Below, piece by piece: positions 49,601-61,175 of a stretch of 64,000 bases of DNA. Origin of the DNA: Patiria miniata (lineage: Eukaryota > Echinodermata > Asteroidea > Valvatida > Asterinidae); assembly GCF_015706575.1 (NCBI RefSeq), contig NW_024037058.1, positions 15,149,547 through 15,213,546 on the forward strand, given 5' to 3'. Under the pieces are notes generated by a model. The model made no database searches. It saw nothing but the letters and a program-made list of their open reading frames with translations, and was not told the DNA's origin. Each line of letters opens with the position of its first letter. Positions within the stretch are counted from its first letter, which is position 1. The translations under genes and the position numbers were made by a program.

Positions 49601-52600
49601 TTCCTTTGTACAAGTTTACAAACAAAAGATCTACAGCTACTTAGTCGAGAGAAGCATTGTGTGGATGAAGGCTTGCAGCAGCTCAGTGAGAAAAAAAATG
49701 GCTCTTTTGGCCACTTGCTCTCCATAGATTTGGGACTGGGCTAATCTCAGGCCGTGTCCGAAATGGGCTTCCAGAGCTACGGCTACGTCTATTGTCAGCG
49801 TGTCCCTGCACATTTTCAATGGGCGCAGACCTAGACCTAGCTCTAGACAGCTGGTTCGGATGCACAGCCATATCTTCATTTTTTAAATGTTAAAGCCGGT
49901 GTCATATAAATTTGGACTCCCGTGAAATCTGGAAATATGGATTCTAACCCTCGAACGTGCTTCACTCGGGCATGCGCAATACAACTAAGGAGTCCATATT
50001 TCATAAGACTCCAAATTTCATGCTACACCTGTTCACACTCGCCATGAAAGTGAATGCAAACATGAATTTCTAACGCCGCGGCAAGTTTTCTCACTGCGAA
50101 TTCATAAAATTTGAACACATTTCAACTCCAGCGAATTCCGCAGCGAAAGTTTCGCGACGTCAAATCCATTTTGCATTTGCATTTGCGTGAAGTTAGCACC
50201 GGCCTTTGACTGTAGTCAGACATCCATTCATGCTCTAGGCTTTTATAAAAGTGTTTCCAAACCAACTTCATGTTCGTGGGAATGTCTTTTGAAACAATTG
50301 TTACCATTAAGACTACTGTGATAATGGATGATTCTCAGTACAGAACCCTGGTTACTGCAAACCTCCATCTACCAATCAGATAAACACGTATTTGAGAGTT
50401 TAACAGATTGCAAAAAAAAAATTGAAGGTTAAAATTAATGAGTACAATTGTTGCAATGACAGTGCGTTGAGCACTATCTTTGAGAGTCTGGAGTCAAGAC
50501 GTCGTTGTATATATGATATGCGAACACCCACCGAAAGAGGCCGTTACCAAAACAAACAGCTATCACAATAACATCTTTGGAATCTTGCAGCGGCCGTGTG
50601 ATGCGTGCATACCTGTTTTGCCCCTATACAGCACGCATTTAACACCTTGCATCTTGGCTCTGAACCAAACTTAAAAAATTTCAGCCAGTAGGTTTCAACA
50701 CCCTACCAGACTTTTGTGCAACTTCATGGCAGTTCTTTTGTTGTGTATGTACTGTAGTACACATGTTCACTAGTTTCCCCTTTTTTTTAAGAGGGGGGAG
50801 GGGGAGATTTTACAAGATTCCCAAGACATTGTTGTGACAGCGGTTCGTGGGTGATAGCGTTTTGATACGATAACGCACTCTTGCAGCAGGGGAGTGCATT
50901 CCCAATACATGTATACAACGTCTTGACAAAAGACTATATCCTTGACCCATCCAAGGACAAGAACCTGAGACTGCTGCACCATTGCTCCAGTGCTCTACCC
51001 ACTAAGCCAGTGTATTTGGTCATGCGGACTCTGGGCACAAAGCACTGCCCTCGCTGGTAGAAATGCAAAACTTTACTGTAATTGAAGGACACTTGCGTGC
51101 TATAGCCAGAATGCACAGATGCTGGAGGTTTGCAAAGGCCCCATCGATAATGAGTTGGGTGTATTCAGTGTAATAAACAAATGCAAACCAATGCCATCAC
51201 CCTCTTGTGTATGGGCAAAGGGTGCCCTCTATGGTTCCAACAGAGTACACACTGGAGTTCAGCGCCAATACAGCGCCAATACAGCGCCAAAAGAAGTCAG
51301 TTGGGTGAAAACATAAATACACTGGAGCAGCAGTCCAAGGTCTCAGGTTCGAACCCCGAGGGATACACTTTGTAATGTCGTTTCTGGAAATACAGATTGT
51401 GATCTAAAAAACTAATGCCGCCTTCGCTCAATGTATAAACTCTGAAATCTTTTCCAAACTGCAGTTTATAACTTAAAAAATATTTCCCCAACATTTCAAT
51501 TGGTGATACACAATAAACCTGAATGAATATCGTGTCCGCAAGTACAATTTTAGACACCGTAAATTACTTCAATGTTGATATAGAACGATAACTTACAAGT
51601 TTTTCTCTGATTTAGTTTTTTCGGGGGGGGGGGGGGGGGTTTAAGTAATGAAGAGAATGGTTGCTTGATTTTAGAATTACTCTTGCATTGCACAATTCTG
51701 CAGTCGGGAAATCACGTTATTTTGTGTGGGGGTTCATTTTCTTTGGCATACCCTTTTTTTCTTCTTCAAAATAACAGTGTGCAAATGTTTACGGAGTTCT
51801 GGTAAATTGCATGACCAGCAGCAGTAGTAAAAAAAAAAAATAATAATCAATAAAAAAAAATTAAAAAATGTATCAACATAATTTCATTTTTAAATGTACC
51901 AAAAAAAACCTGGAACATCCGTGGCAGTACGTTTATTTTGCTTATTAAAGTTTGCCGCAAATTTTCAAGATAAACATGATGTAAGAGAACCACAACATTG
52001 GTTGAATTATAGTGAACGTGTTTCTTGAATTACTTAAAATCCCCGTTTGTTTTCTTGTTTTTGTTTTTCACAACCAATCCCTGTTTATGGAGCGAAGGTC
52101 CAGTGAAACTTCAGTTAACTTTTAAAATGGTTCTCTATAAACAAGAACAAAAAAAATGGCCGACTTTACAAACACACATTTAGTAACCTAAAGACAGACA
52201 GTACACATGCTCAAATTGAGCTGAAAATGGTTTCATTTTAACTGTACTCCAATACAGCATTTTCCCCATAGTTCTTATATCCCATATGCTCCTTTAGACG
52301 CAGTATGGTCTACTGCATAAAGGATCATGAACGAAGTGTCTTTGCCCAACTTGGAATCAAAGCCCAATTTGACCTGACCAATTACAAACACTGCCCAACT
52401 GGAGTGGCAGAATGGCTTCAGGTCTTGTACCCTAAAGAGTCATTACACTGTCAACATATTTTACAAATCCACACTCTGGCCTGGGCTCAACTGCTGTCAA
52501 AATCAATATTTAAAAAAAACAAAATGTTTCTCTTCTTGTGTGTGTTTTTCCCCTCTAAAGTTCCAAATCACTTAAATAAAAATATGCCTCAGCACCGTGA

Positions 52601-52841
52601 TCCCCAGGCCAGTACAATCACATTTTTTTTTGTGTTTGCTTTTAATTTTTTTTTTTTTCCAAATGCTTTCACTCTTTTAACTGTCATACAAAAACCATCT
52701 ACTACAGGGGCCCTATAACTTATAGGCAGTCCTGTGTCGGATGTCCTTTTTTGGCCACCATAGAAGATGGTAGGAGGAAAGCCGAGTCGATATACAAGAG
52801 AAGAAAAAGAACAACAAAACCCGAATGATGACGCAGTGATG
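46690..52841. other. Convergent intergenic region between DNM1L and UBE2N
   Basis: About 6 kb of AT-rich DNA between the two convergent genes, expected to contain both 3' UTRs. Seen here: a 15-17-base poly-G run near 51625, a poly-A/T tract near 51830-51860, and tRNA-like fragments near 50950-51020 (- strand) and 51300-51360. An open frame on the - strand at 49879-49637 resembles no protein I know. Confidence 0.4.
50945..51362. repeat. Degenerate tRNA-like fragments, two
   Basis: On the - strand, GGCTTAGTGGGTAGAGCACT followed by CAGTCTCAGGTTCTTGTCC (about 51010 to 50955). On the + strand, ACACTGGAGCAGCAGTCC with a B box GGTTCGAACCCC (about 51318-51356). They share the CAGTC..TCTCAGGTTC core, so they may belong to one SINE family. 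Both are decayed. Confidence 0.35.
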
Positions 52842-55800
52842 TCATTTGCCAGTTGCGTATACTCTCGTCCATTCTTTTGCTGTTCGGTTAAAATAAAATG
52901 AAAACGAAAGTGAAACAGAAAAAGAAATAAGAAAAAAACAGAAGACGAAAACAGGACAGGATTTTTTTTAAGGAACCACCCAGGATCCAATTATGCTTAG
53001 CATATGTATGGACTAAGCAAAAATCCCCTGGGAACCAGTCACAGGCTATATACATTTGCATGACATTTTGGTTGGTAACCTGTTTTTGGTAAGCAAATAT
53101 TGTCTGAGCTTAGCAAGTTTCTGTGCTTGGCAGCTCCATATATATTTGGTGCATAATTCTGCCAAAAATTTACACTCAGCCATGCAGCTGGAAAGTAACC
53201 CCCCCCCCCCCCAAAAAAAGAGGAAATTCCAACTTCTGCAAGACTTTATTCAACGCTTTTCAATTTTTGATGTCAGTGGTGAGTATGAAGTGACAAACAA
53301 GGAAATTGGCTGATCTGAGGAAAAGCTACATGCCTGAACACTGGGCAGTAAAAAATGGACAATTCATTCGGGTGAAATTGTGGGTGAACTTTTGGGCGAA
53401 CTTACAATTTATACTACATTTGTGCATCAAAAATACATGTGCTCAGTTTGTATTCTAAGTGCATTCTGACGGTTCAAATTTGATTTTGCTGAATGTACAT
53501 GTACTTCTTCTTTTTTTAGAAGTAGGATTTTTCACTCTAATTTCAGCCTCTGTTTTGTAACACATGTACTTCAACAACACCGGGACATCATGGTGCTGCA
53601 AGGACCAAATCTGTACCTAATTTATCAAAATCAGGTTGTGTTTCTTGGATGGGTAACAGGTAACAACAAGTGAAATCCTTTTTTTATGGGGAGGGGAGGG
53701 GAGCGGGGCAGGTTGGGGTCTGTTTGAGGAGTTTGAAATGACTGAATTTTTTACTGTGTTGTCCGAGGGCTTGCATGAAAAATTTCACAAGCTTACTCGT
53801 CGGGACTCGAATCTACGACCTCCTGCTTACTAGTGCAGATCTATGGTTCCGGCGGGCTTGAAGGTCGAGTGGTAAGACGTTTGCACTAGACAGCAGGTCA
53901 TGGGTTCGAGTCCCACCAAGTAAGCTTGTAAAATTTGTCTTGCAAGCCCTAGGACAGCAAAACACAGGTTGAGGGCTAAACCCAATATTTCAGTCACTTT
54001 GAGGAGGTTGGGTCTTGGGTGGATTGGGGGGGGGGGGGGTTTACAGAATGAAATGATACCAATATTTCCGGCACTGACCTGTTTCTATAGCTTTTGCCTC
54101 ATTTTCTTTCCATAATTCAGCTACATCGTTTGCTAAGGGATCATCTGGATTAGGGGCACTGAGTAGAGCTTGAATCGATAATAAAACCGTCCGAATCTGC
54201 AAAGCTGGACTCCATTTATCTGCAAGGGAAGAACACACGAGCGTGATTTTTCACTGGCATCAAAACAAAGCACGGTGTAGCTTAATTTGGGGAAGGGAGT
54301 TGACCCTTTTTTTAAATTACAATTTCGTGTTGATGTCAACTCCTATTTGATTTTGGCCCAAGGATGTGGTGGAGTCGATCACAAGTCCCTGCAATTCCAT
54401 CACAAGTCCTCCAGTCCCAATTCAACTCACAAGTTATTCAACTGGCTCTGGTAAAGGCATTCCTTTGTTATTGTGCATCCACTGCTACTGCACTTGTGAC
54501 TGGACTTGTGATTTACTTGTGACTGGCCTTGTGATTCACTTGTGACTGGCCCTGTGATTTACTTGTGAATGGACTTGTGATTTACTTGTGACTGGACTTG
54601 TGATTTACTTGCGACTGGACTTGTGATTTACTTGCGACTGGCCTTGTGATTCACTTGTGACTGGCCTTGTGATTCACTTGTGACTGGACTTGTGATTTAC
54701 TTGCGACTGGCCTTGTGATTTACTTGTGATGGACTTGTGATTTACTTGTGACTGGACTTGTGATGGACTCGGCTACATCCCTGTTTTAGCCTTTACATCC
54801 TGTATCTCGAAAACATTTTTTTTTAATGGCATTACCGACATTGTCTTTTTAAAACTTTTTTAACAAATACATTGAAACTTCAGAGTATTTCACAGGTTTT
54901 AACAAACATGTGTCAGAAATTAGAAAGGTTTAATTAAGTACCTTACCCACTGGTTACTAGTTAAAGAGTAACACAAACTCAAATACAAAGTTTCCAGGAA
55001 ACGTACGAGCAGCTCCATCCAAAGATATACTTTGCTATTCAACGAAAACAGTCTAAATCAACTTCTGAGCCAAACAACCGACTCTTATGATTAAAACGAA
55101 TCAAAGGCCTACCTTTGAGAATATCCAGGCATATGCGACCCAATTTGTCAATATTTGGATGATATATTTTGGTCATGAAGCGTACTTTAGGCGCCGACAT
55201 GGGATACTCCTCTGGAAGGAATAATTCTAACTTGAAACTGCCTCCCTGATACGGTGACTGAAAAAGATACAATAAAATACAGTAAATAAATAAAAAATTA
55301 TGCAGTATATCAGACAGATTGTATTTACATTTGACGTGAGTGCTTTTGTTCAACAGGGATATGTACATTTTTTGTACAGGTAGACCTTTTGTGTATTCTT
55401 GTTCCTGAATCAACATCAGGCCAAAAAAGATTGTGTTACCCTCACATGAAAAATATCAGGAGGGTTGGTCGGTCAGGGATTTTATATCTTTATTTGATTT
55501 TTTGGGGGGGGGGGGGGGTGTATACATAGTACACATATATACCGGTAGGCCAACCCTTTCTTCTGACAAATAAATTGAAAGAATGGCCACTTGTCTTAAA
55601 TATAGCGATGGTAAATGACAGATTTTGCCACTGTGACCACAACATTTGTCAAAACCAGGATGTTTAACATACATTTTGCCCACGCTTTGATTGTCGAAAT
55701 TCCAGTGAGCATTACAGGCCTGCAACTTGGAATTAACAAAAAAACAAGGAAATTCCAATCTGTACAGGACTTTTGTACGGTGTTTTTCAATTTTAAATGG

Positions 55801-58800
55801 CAAAAGTCTGAATTGAAAAACGAGGAAATCAGCTGATCAGAGAAAAAGTTGTATGTCTGGCATTAGAGCTTGGAGTTACAAAGCTACAGGGTGTCTAAAA
55901 AAAACCTTACTCTCAAAGCGTCCTCTTTTTTTCACAGCTTTTAAAAATACATATCAAATATCTATACATATTTAGAGAGTATAGTCCATTAGCTTTTCAA
56001 CAACAACAAAATACTTTCCAATCGGGTAAATATTTATTGAGTTATGGCCAATTGAAAACAAGTACCACTTTTTCTTTTTGTCCAGAGCGGAATTGCATTT
56101 GTGAAAAAAGGCTACCAAGTTTTGGGCAGCAACAAAGCAGCTGAGTAAACATCTACATGTAAGACGTTAACCAAACAGTTTTTTTTTTCAGGACTACCAT
56201 TACTTCCAAAAGGATACATGACCATTGTTGCAAAAAAATAAAAAATAACATGAACAAATAAATAAATAAAGCTTAAAACTTGCAATAAAGAAAGCAAAAC
56301 TACCCTCACCCCAAATCCATTACATTCCTAACAGATGACAATTGAGACCGTGGACAGATTGAAAAATCGGCACTTATTTTGAATTGGCCATAACTCAATA
56401 AATATTTACCCGATTTGAAAGATATTTTTTTCGTTCTTAAAAAGCTAATGTACTATACTCTCTAAATATGTATAGATATTTGCGATGTATTTTTTTCAAC
56501 GCTGTGAAAAAGGAGACACTTTGATGGTTTCTGGTTGTTTTTTTTAGACACCCTGTATGATTGCTTGATGTCAATACATGTACATGCTTTGGTTGGAAAT
56601 ACAGACATCTGATCACTGCCTACCTCCGCCGGCCCGGCAACCTTAACGTGAAAGTATCTTGCATTACTTTCGTCTGGTATAGCTTCTATGCCTGGTACTG
56701 GTTCAGCCATTAAACGCTGTGTCTCCTGAACAAATGAACAAATAACTAGGATTGCAAAAAACATGTAATATAAATACAATTCATAAATACCTGAGACAGT
56801 TTACCATTTCCTATTGGTTTTAAACCGGCAAAAAAAACCCCGCTGCATTCTGCGCCACATCACGCAGTAGGCCTATGCGCACGCCGATTTCCACACAAGG
56901 AAATATTTAGCACTGCTCGTGTGAGGCACATACCATAGATATAGCCGGAGGGGTGTTTCACAAAACCTGAAGTAAATTGTTGAACAAAATCATTGGAAAT
57001 CTGTGAATTTCAGACTTGTTTTGACTTTTTAACCGACCCTCGGTTAAAAATCGGTTATAATGACCCTCGCCTTTCGCTCGGGCCATTATCTGCGACCAGC
57101 CCCTAGCCAGTTTTAAATGTACTAGTTAAAAAAGGCCAAGCACATATTTATTCCCTTATTATGAAAACCTTGGGAAACAAGTTAACATGATGAAACTTTG
57201 AAGAATTTGACTGCTCACCCACAATACGTGTGCACTTCCCCGTATCCGCGTAGCCACTTCGGGGGATCTACTTTGGACTTCAACTTTTCTTCATCTTCCC
57301 CATTCAATTTACATGTAGGTTGTATTTACCGATTCATCCCCTTGGAGGATATTTTTAAAAGGGGAAAATAGCATCCTCTTTCGCCTCTTCCTGATTCAAT
57401 CCCACTCCATATCCCCGTAGTCTTCGGGAACTCCTTTTTTTTCTAGTTCTTTCGACTACATACCGGTACATGTATCCATTGAATTTTTCGAGTGGCGGGG
57501 TATTCTGCAATTACTCCGTTTATTTAGCCGTGAAACGGTCTTGCATTTTTTCTATTTTTAAGCCGGCAGATCGTATAGTGCCCTTATGCACATGTACATG
57601 TACACGAGTAGGCCTACACCATATAAAGATATTAAATCATATTAAAGAAATTAAAGAAACCATTTCTCGTCGAGTTACAGCGTGGCCTAGTGGATAGCGC
57701 GCCTGCCTCGCAAGCAACGCTACCCAAGTTCAAGTCCCAGCACGACAAATGTTTTTGAAATTATATTTTTTGTGTTTGCGATGTAGGCCTACCGTGAATG
57801 TGCAATACTGCGCTGAATTGCACTGTACCCAACCGTAATTTAGTGCGTATGAAAATCTTAATTTTTACTAGCCCCACTAGTGTGGCCGTCGGTATGCTGC
57901 GCTGAACCTAAGGCCACACACCGTGGTACCGCGCGCTACTGAGGACGAAGTTTTCATAAAATTTGCAGGGAATTTCTTACATATGGTTGTATTCTACGAT
58001 GTCCCATATATCACTTCTGGGATGCTTAGGTGTAATGATGTTCAATTTTCCGAGATATTCTTGAATCTTTCTAGAGCCCATATGCACTCGGGAAACGTCC
58101 GGTGATGGCAGCCATTTTGAATGTGACAAGAGATGACCTCAAGCTGTGACGTCGCGTTTATGCAAATTGCTTGTCGAGCGAGGGCGCGAGTTGCAAATGC
58201 GACGGCTGTTTCCTGTACCATGCATTTATCGTCTGGGGGCCACGTGCACTGATCTCTATTCAGGATCTACGGCACAGGAAACAGCCGTCGCATTTGCAAC
58301 TCGCTCCCGCGCCCTCGCGCGACAAGCAATTTGCATAAACGCGACGTCACAGCTTGAGGTCATCTCTTGTCACATTCAAAATGGCTGCCATCACCGGACG
58401 TTTCACGAGTGCATATGGGCTCCAGAAAGATTCAAGAATATCTCGGAAAATTGAACATCATTACACCTAAGCATCCCAGATGTGATAGATGGGACATCGT
58501 AGAATACAACCATATGTAAGAAATTCCCTGCAAATTTTATGAAAACGTCCTCAGTAGTGCGCGGACCACGGTGTGTGGCCTTAGGTTCAGCGCAGCATAC
58601 CGACGGCCACACTAGTGGGGCTAAATTTTTACCTACTTGTAGTTGTACCCAAGAACATAAAGAAAAAGTTATAAATGACAAAAAAGGTGTTGGTAGAATT
58701 GAGGGAAGTCTGTTTTAGGATGAAAAAGTAATTTTGGAATGATAACAAAATGTTTATTAAACATTTTCCATATTCGCAATGCATCTTGGGATTGGATGAC

Positions 58801-60037
58801 AAACAAACCACGCAATTTGTGCACAAACCTATGTAGGACCCCTGCTTAGTTTCAATCAAATTAGGGTCAAGGCCGTCTTTTATCATTCAAAAATGACCTT
58901 TTTAACCTAAAGCAGATTTCTCTCAATTCTAATGGCACTTTTTTGTAATTTTGAACAGTTTCTTGGGGTAGAAATTATGTTTTTCGTAAGCGGTTTACGG
59001 TTGGTGCTGTGCGATTCGGTCATACTAAAAAGCGTCAACACAGCGTCAACACACTCCAAAGCGTCAACACGGCGTCAACACAGCGTCAACACATCCAAAA
59101 TGCATTAAAAGTAACAAAAGCAGTATGTAGCCCATATGGTATGGACAGAAACAAGATTTTGGCTTAAAATCAATAGGTTAAACGTCTGAAAATTGCGATT
59201 TTCAGTTCAAGAAAATTGGCTCTCCGTGCCGCTCCGAGATCGGCTGCCATGTTGCCTCAGTGGCAGCGCGGACCATACCATTATGCTAAAGGGTGATAGC
59301 GTTGTACAATAAACCTCAGTCCCTCACAGATCAGAGTGCACTGGTGTCCCTCTCTGCAGCAAGACACCCTCTGTTGTTTATGACAAGATTACTTGCACAC
59401 CCCTACTTGAAATGGTGTAGTCCAAGCTTTTATTCTATGCTTTACAATTATATACCTTTTCTGTTAATTCAGAATGTGTTTTGGATGTGTTGACGGTGTG
59501 TTGACGCTTCTGTCATGTGTTGACGTTGTGTTGACGCTGTGTTGACGCTTTTTAGTGCGACCCTTTCGATTCAGTGCGGTATACATCGTGGTGACGCCAT
59601 CTTTATTGTCGTGTTGTGTTTTGTCATCGTCATCGTCATTTTAGCCCCAAATTTCCCTAAAAAATTGAAAACCCTGCCTTCTATCTATGACATACCTACA
59701 TGTTTTTAATGTCATAATGTCGCCATCTTTATTTTCAAGTTGCGTGTTGTAGCCGCGCTGTCATCGTCATCTTACCCCCAAATTTCACTCAAAAATTCAA
59801 AACCCTGCCCTCTAATCTATGAGTGTCATACCTGTTTATTGAGAATGTCGCCAACTAGTTTGGTCGTTCTAATAATTTTTAAGAGGAGTTTGTTTCCTTA
59901 TAGGAACCGGGCCCTACACTACACGATCGCCATAAACTTTACTGTTGTTGTAACACGACTCGACTGAGGAAAACACGAAAAAGGGTGTGTTATTTCACTT
60001 CAATTACCTTAGTAATTCTCCTCGGTAAACCACTCAT
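52842..60037 (-). CDS. UBE2N: Ubiquitin-conjugating enzyme E2 N (Ubc13)
   Basis: E2 enzyme that, with a UEV partner such as Mms2 or Uev1A, builds K63-linked ubiquitin chains for DNA damage tolerance and innate signalling. Coding exons on the - strand: 60037-60008, 56725-56624, 55257-55113, 54219-54079 and 52879-52842, all GT-AG and in phase, giving 151 aa (human 152). Sequence landmarks: [34 protein letters not shown], the HPN motif at 77-79, the catalytic C87 in [44 protein letters not shown], and a C-terminus [16 protein letters not shown]. The last exon has only 38 coding bases and was found by its acceptor (GAACAG) and phase. Introns carry a foldback element, a TA-flanked inverted-repeat element, an inverted SINE pair and an ACAAGTCA-type locus. 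Confidence 0.95.
53735..53995. repeat. Head-to-head pair of tRNA-derived SINEs (inverted repeat)
   Basis: A - strand copy (B box GGGACTCGAATC read inverted at 53805, then CTGCTTACTAGTGCAG) lies next to a + strand copy (GGTCGAGTGGTAAGACG, GGGTTCGAGTCCC at 53912). The outer parts (GAGGGCTTGCATGAAAAATTT / AAATTTGTCTTGCAAGCCCT) also pair, so the transcript could fold into a hairpin of about 120-base arms. It is in the last UBE2N intron. Confidence 0.65.
54385..54775. repeat. Foldback-like ACAAGTCA element, locus 3
   Basis: Short left part with ATCACAAGTCC words, core AAGTTATTCAACTGGCTCTG plus GGCATTCC and TTTGTTATTGTGCATCC, then a long right arm of GACTTGTGATTTACTTGTGA words. Here the right arm is expanded, whereas in locus 1 it is the left arm. 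It lies in UBE2N intron 3. Confidence 0.75.
55258..55886. other. UBE2N intron 2, unique part
   Basis: AT-rich with a poly-G run near 55504. No exon or RNA gene recognised. Confidence 0.5.
55887..56555. mobile_element. Inverted-repeat DNA element with TA target duplication
   Basis: The ends CAGGGTGTCTAAAAAA and TTTTTTAGACACCCTG are exact inverses and are flanked by TA on both sides (55885-55886 and 56556-56557). Arms of about 200 bases (with AAATATTTATTGAGTTATGG and CCATAACTCAATAAATATTT) surround a 250-base centre without a gene. TA flanks and this terminus point to a Tc1/mariner-related or similar TA-targeting family. Confidence 0.75.
57678..57747 (+). repeat. tRNA-like sequence (Ala-CGC-like)
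   Basis: GTGGCCTAGTGGATAGCGC resembles an A box, CCTGCCTCGCAAGCA an anticodon arm with CGC, and AGTTCAAGTCCC a B box. The T stem does not pair, so it is a pseudogene or SINE head. It lies in UBE2N intron 1. Confidence 0.5.
57869..58623. mobile_element. Near-perfect 755-bp foldback element with 9-bp target duplication
   Basis: The arms 57869-58216 and 58274-58623 are inverse copies with few mismatches, separated by only 57 bases. The ends are TAGCCCCACTAGTGTGGCCG and its inverse. Perfect AATTTTTAC flanks lie at 57860-57868 and 58624-58632. A 9-bp target duplication with very long terminal repeats is typical of Mutator-like (MULE) foldbacks. There is no transposase. It sits in UBE2N intron 1. 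Confidence 0.85.
58835..59699. repeat. Dispersed repeat, copy 2, split by an insertion
   Basis: It follows copy 1 (28455-28808) up to GCGATTCGG near 59020 and resumes at CGATTCAGTGCGG near 59567. The 533-base GCGTCAACAC element lies between. A third partial copy follows at 59709-59833 (CGCCATCTTTATTTTCAAG...CCCTGCCCTCTAATCTATGA). Confidence 0.65.
59024..59556. mobile_element. Inverted-repeat element made of GCGTCAACAC words
   Basis: The left end is ACTAAAAAGCGTCAACACAG followed by four more GCGTCAACAC words. The right end is the inverse, with five GTGTTGACGC-type words ending GCTTTTTAGT. The middle contains no open frame of interest. It is nested in a dispersed repeat. Confidence 0.65.
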
Positions 60038-60170
60038 TTTGCCTGTTGCCCTGGGCGCCTATCTGGTTGCACGCAAATATCAAAATGCGGGGTTTTCGTC
60101 GCACACACCCGCTTTAATTCCGCCGAAAACCGGCAGTTTTTATTGCGGCCAACTTGCAGTCACGTTGAAA
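60038..60170. promoter_or_regulatory. Possible bidirectional promoter between UBE2N and a divergent exon
   Basis: This 133-base interval lies between the UBE2N start codon (- strand) and an AAAATGGCGACAG start on the + strand. It is richer in GC than its surroundings and has no TATA box, as expected of a housekeeping promoter. The assignment rests on geometry. Confidence 0.4.
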
Positions 60171-60223
60171 ATGGCGACAGAATTTCAGCAGATACTGAGC
60201 TCTTCCGGAACAAGGCATGATGG
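60171..60223 (+). CDS. Candidate first coding exon of an unknown divergent gene
   Basis: AAAATGG is a good start context. The frame MATEFQQILSSSGTRHDG runs 53 bases to a strong donor (GATGG/GTAAGAA), leaving phase 2. I do not recognise the protein, and no continuing exon was identified before the right edge. It could also be chance or a non-coding first exon. Confidence 0.3.
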
Positions 60224-60675
60224 GTAAGAACTTTGGGCAAATCCACTACGATAGCCGGTGTTTGACAAAATGAAAGGCGTTGTGGAAATCCAAGCCTTTT
60301 TATTTATTACGCAGCCATTTTCAGTTCTGCTGACAATCGATAGCCTACACTTCCCCAGCCATTTCCTAGATAATTTTTTACAAAAGTAAATTTTAAAAAG
60401 TGGAGGCCCCCCCTGATCTTTTTCCCCAGCAGGTAGCAACCCCCCACCTGATTTTTTTCCCCAGCAGGTAGCAACCCCCCCCCTCACCTCCCCCGCCCCC
60501 CCCCCCCCATTATTCAGTTTTCATTGTTTTAAATATTTTAATAGGTGTCGTCTTTTTTGCCTGTTTCTTCTGCTGTTAACTGGTTATTTAATCTCTTCAA
60601 AGCCAGAAATGTTCACCCACATTTCGGGCATCCCCCCTGTCCGTAAATGCTGGATCCGCCACTGTAAACTATATA
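60224..60675. other. Repeat-rich spacer, no gene seen
   Basis: Contains a direct duplication of TTTTTCCCCAGCAGGTAGCA (about 60418 and 60456) and C-runs of 9-14, typical of degenerate poly-C repeats in this genome. Confidence 0.5.
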
Positions 60676-61033
60676 AGGCCAAAAAAATTAATAAGTCGGT
60701 CTCTGGTCAGCGCGCGCGTCGATTTTAATCATGCGCGTCAATCTTTTTTTTCTCCAAAATATTCCGTGGTAGCTCCAACACCGCCCTCTATTGCCGCACC
60801 TCCTCAATTTTTTTTTTACCAAAGAGCACCAAGGAATAGGAAATTGCACCAAGGCAAATGATCGAGAGCACCAAGGCAAATTATGGAGGACACCAATGTA
60901 CATGAGGACACCAAAAAGCAAAAACCCCACCTTGTCTGTAAAATCCAAGCTTGAAAAAAAAAAAAAAATGCGTCGCCGTGTCAATTCCGGAACTTTGGTC
61001 TGACCAGAGACCGAATATTTTTTTTTGGGGCCT
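60676..61033. mobile_element. MITE with AGGCCAAAAA ends, copy 2
   Basis: Begins AGGCCAAAAAAATTAATAAG then TCGGTCTCTGGTCAGCGCGC and ends GACCAGAGACCGAATA, a T-run and GGGGCCT. It has the same terminal and subterminal design as 16397-16779 but a different middle (GAGCACCAAGGCAAAT repeats). Confidence 0.65.
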
Positions 61034-61046
61034 AATAATAGACATG

Positions 61047-61175
61047 AGGCCGCCTTCAATGGGGAAAGCATTGTGCATGCTATTGTACAAAGCAAAGTAC
61101 CCACAACAGACTATCTGAACAATAGCTGGGACAATGCTTTCCGCCATTAGAGGGGCCGCTGTGAGGGTACAGGGA
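61047..61175. repeat. Short inverted/dispersed repeat (CAATGGGGAAAGCATTGTGC)
   Basis: AGGCCGCCTTCAATGGGGAA...GCTATTGTACAAAGC is followed by a rough inverse (CAATAGCTGGGACAATGCTT...). A second copy of the left half is at 63208-63262. Confidence 0.5.

Noticed and set aside
49637..49879. 80-codon - strand frame MKIWLCIRTSCLELGLGL
   Set aside because: Not recognised, no splice partner or conservation argument, and it lies in the probable UBE2N 3' region.
52589..52990. 133-codon - strand frame overlapping the last UBE2N exon
   Set aside because: It is in a different frame from the true exon, is low-complexity (Phe/Lys runs) and has no family likeness.
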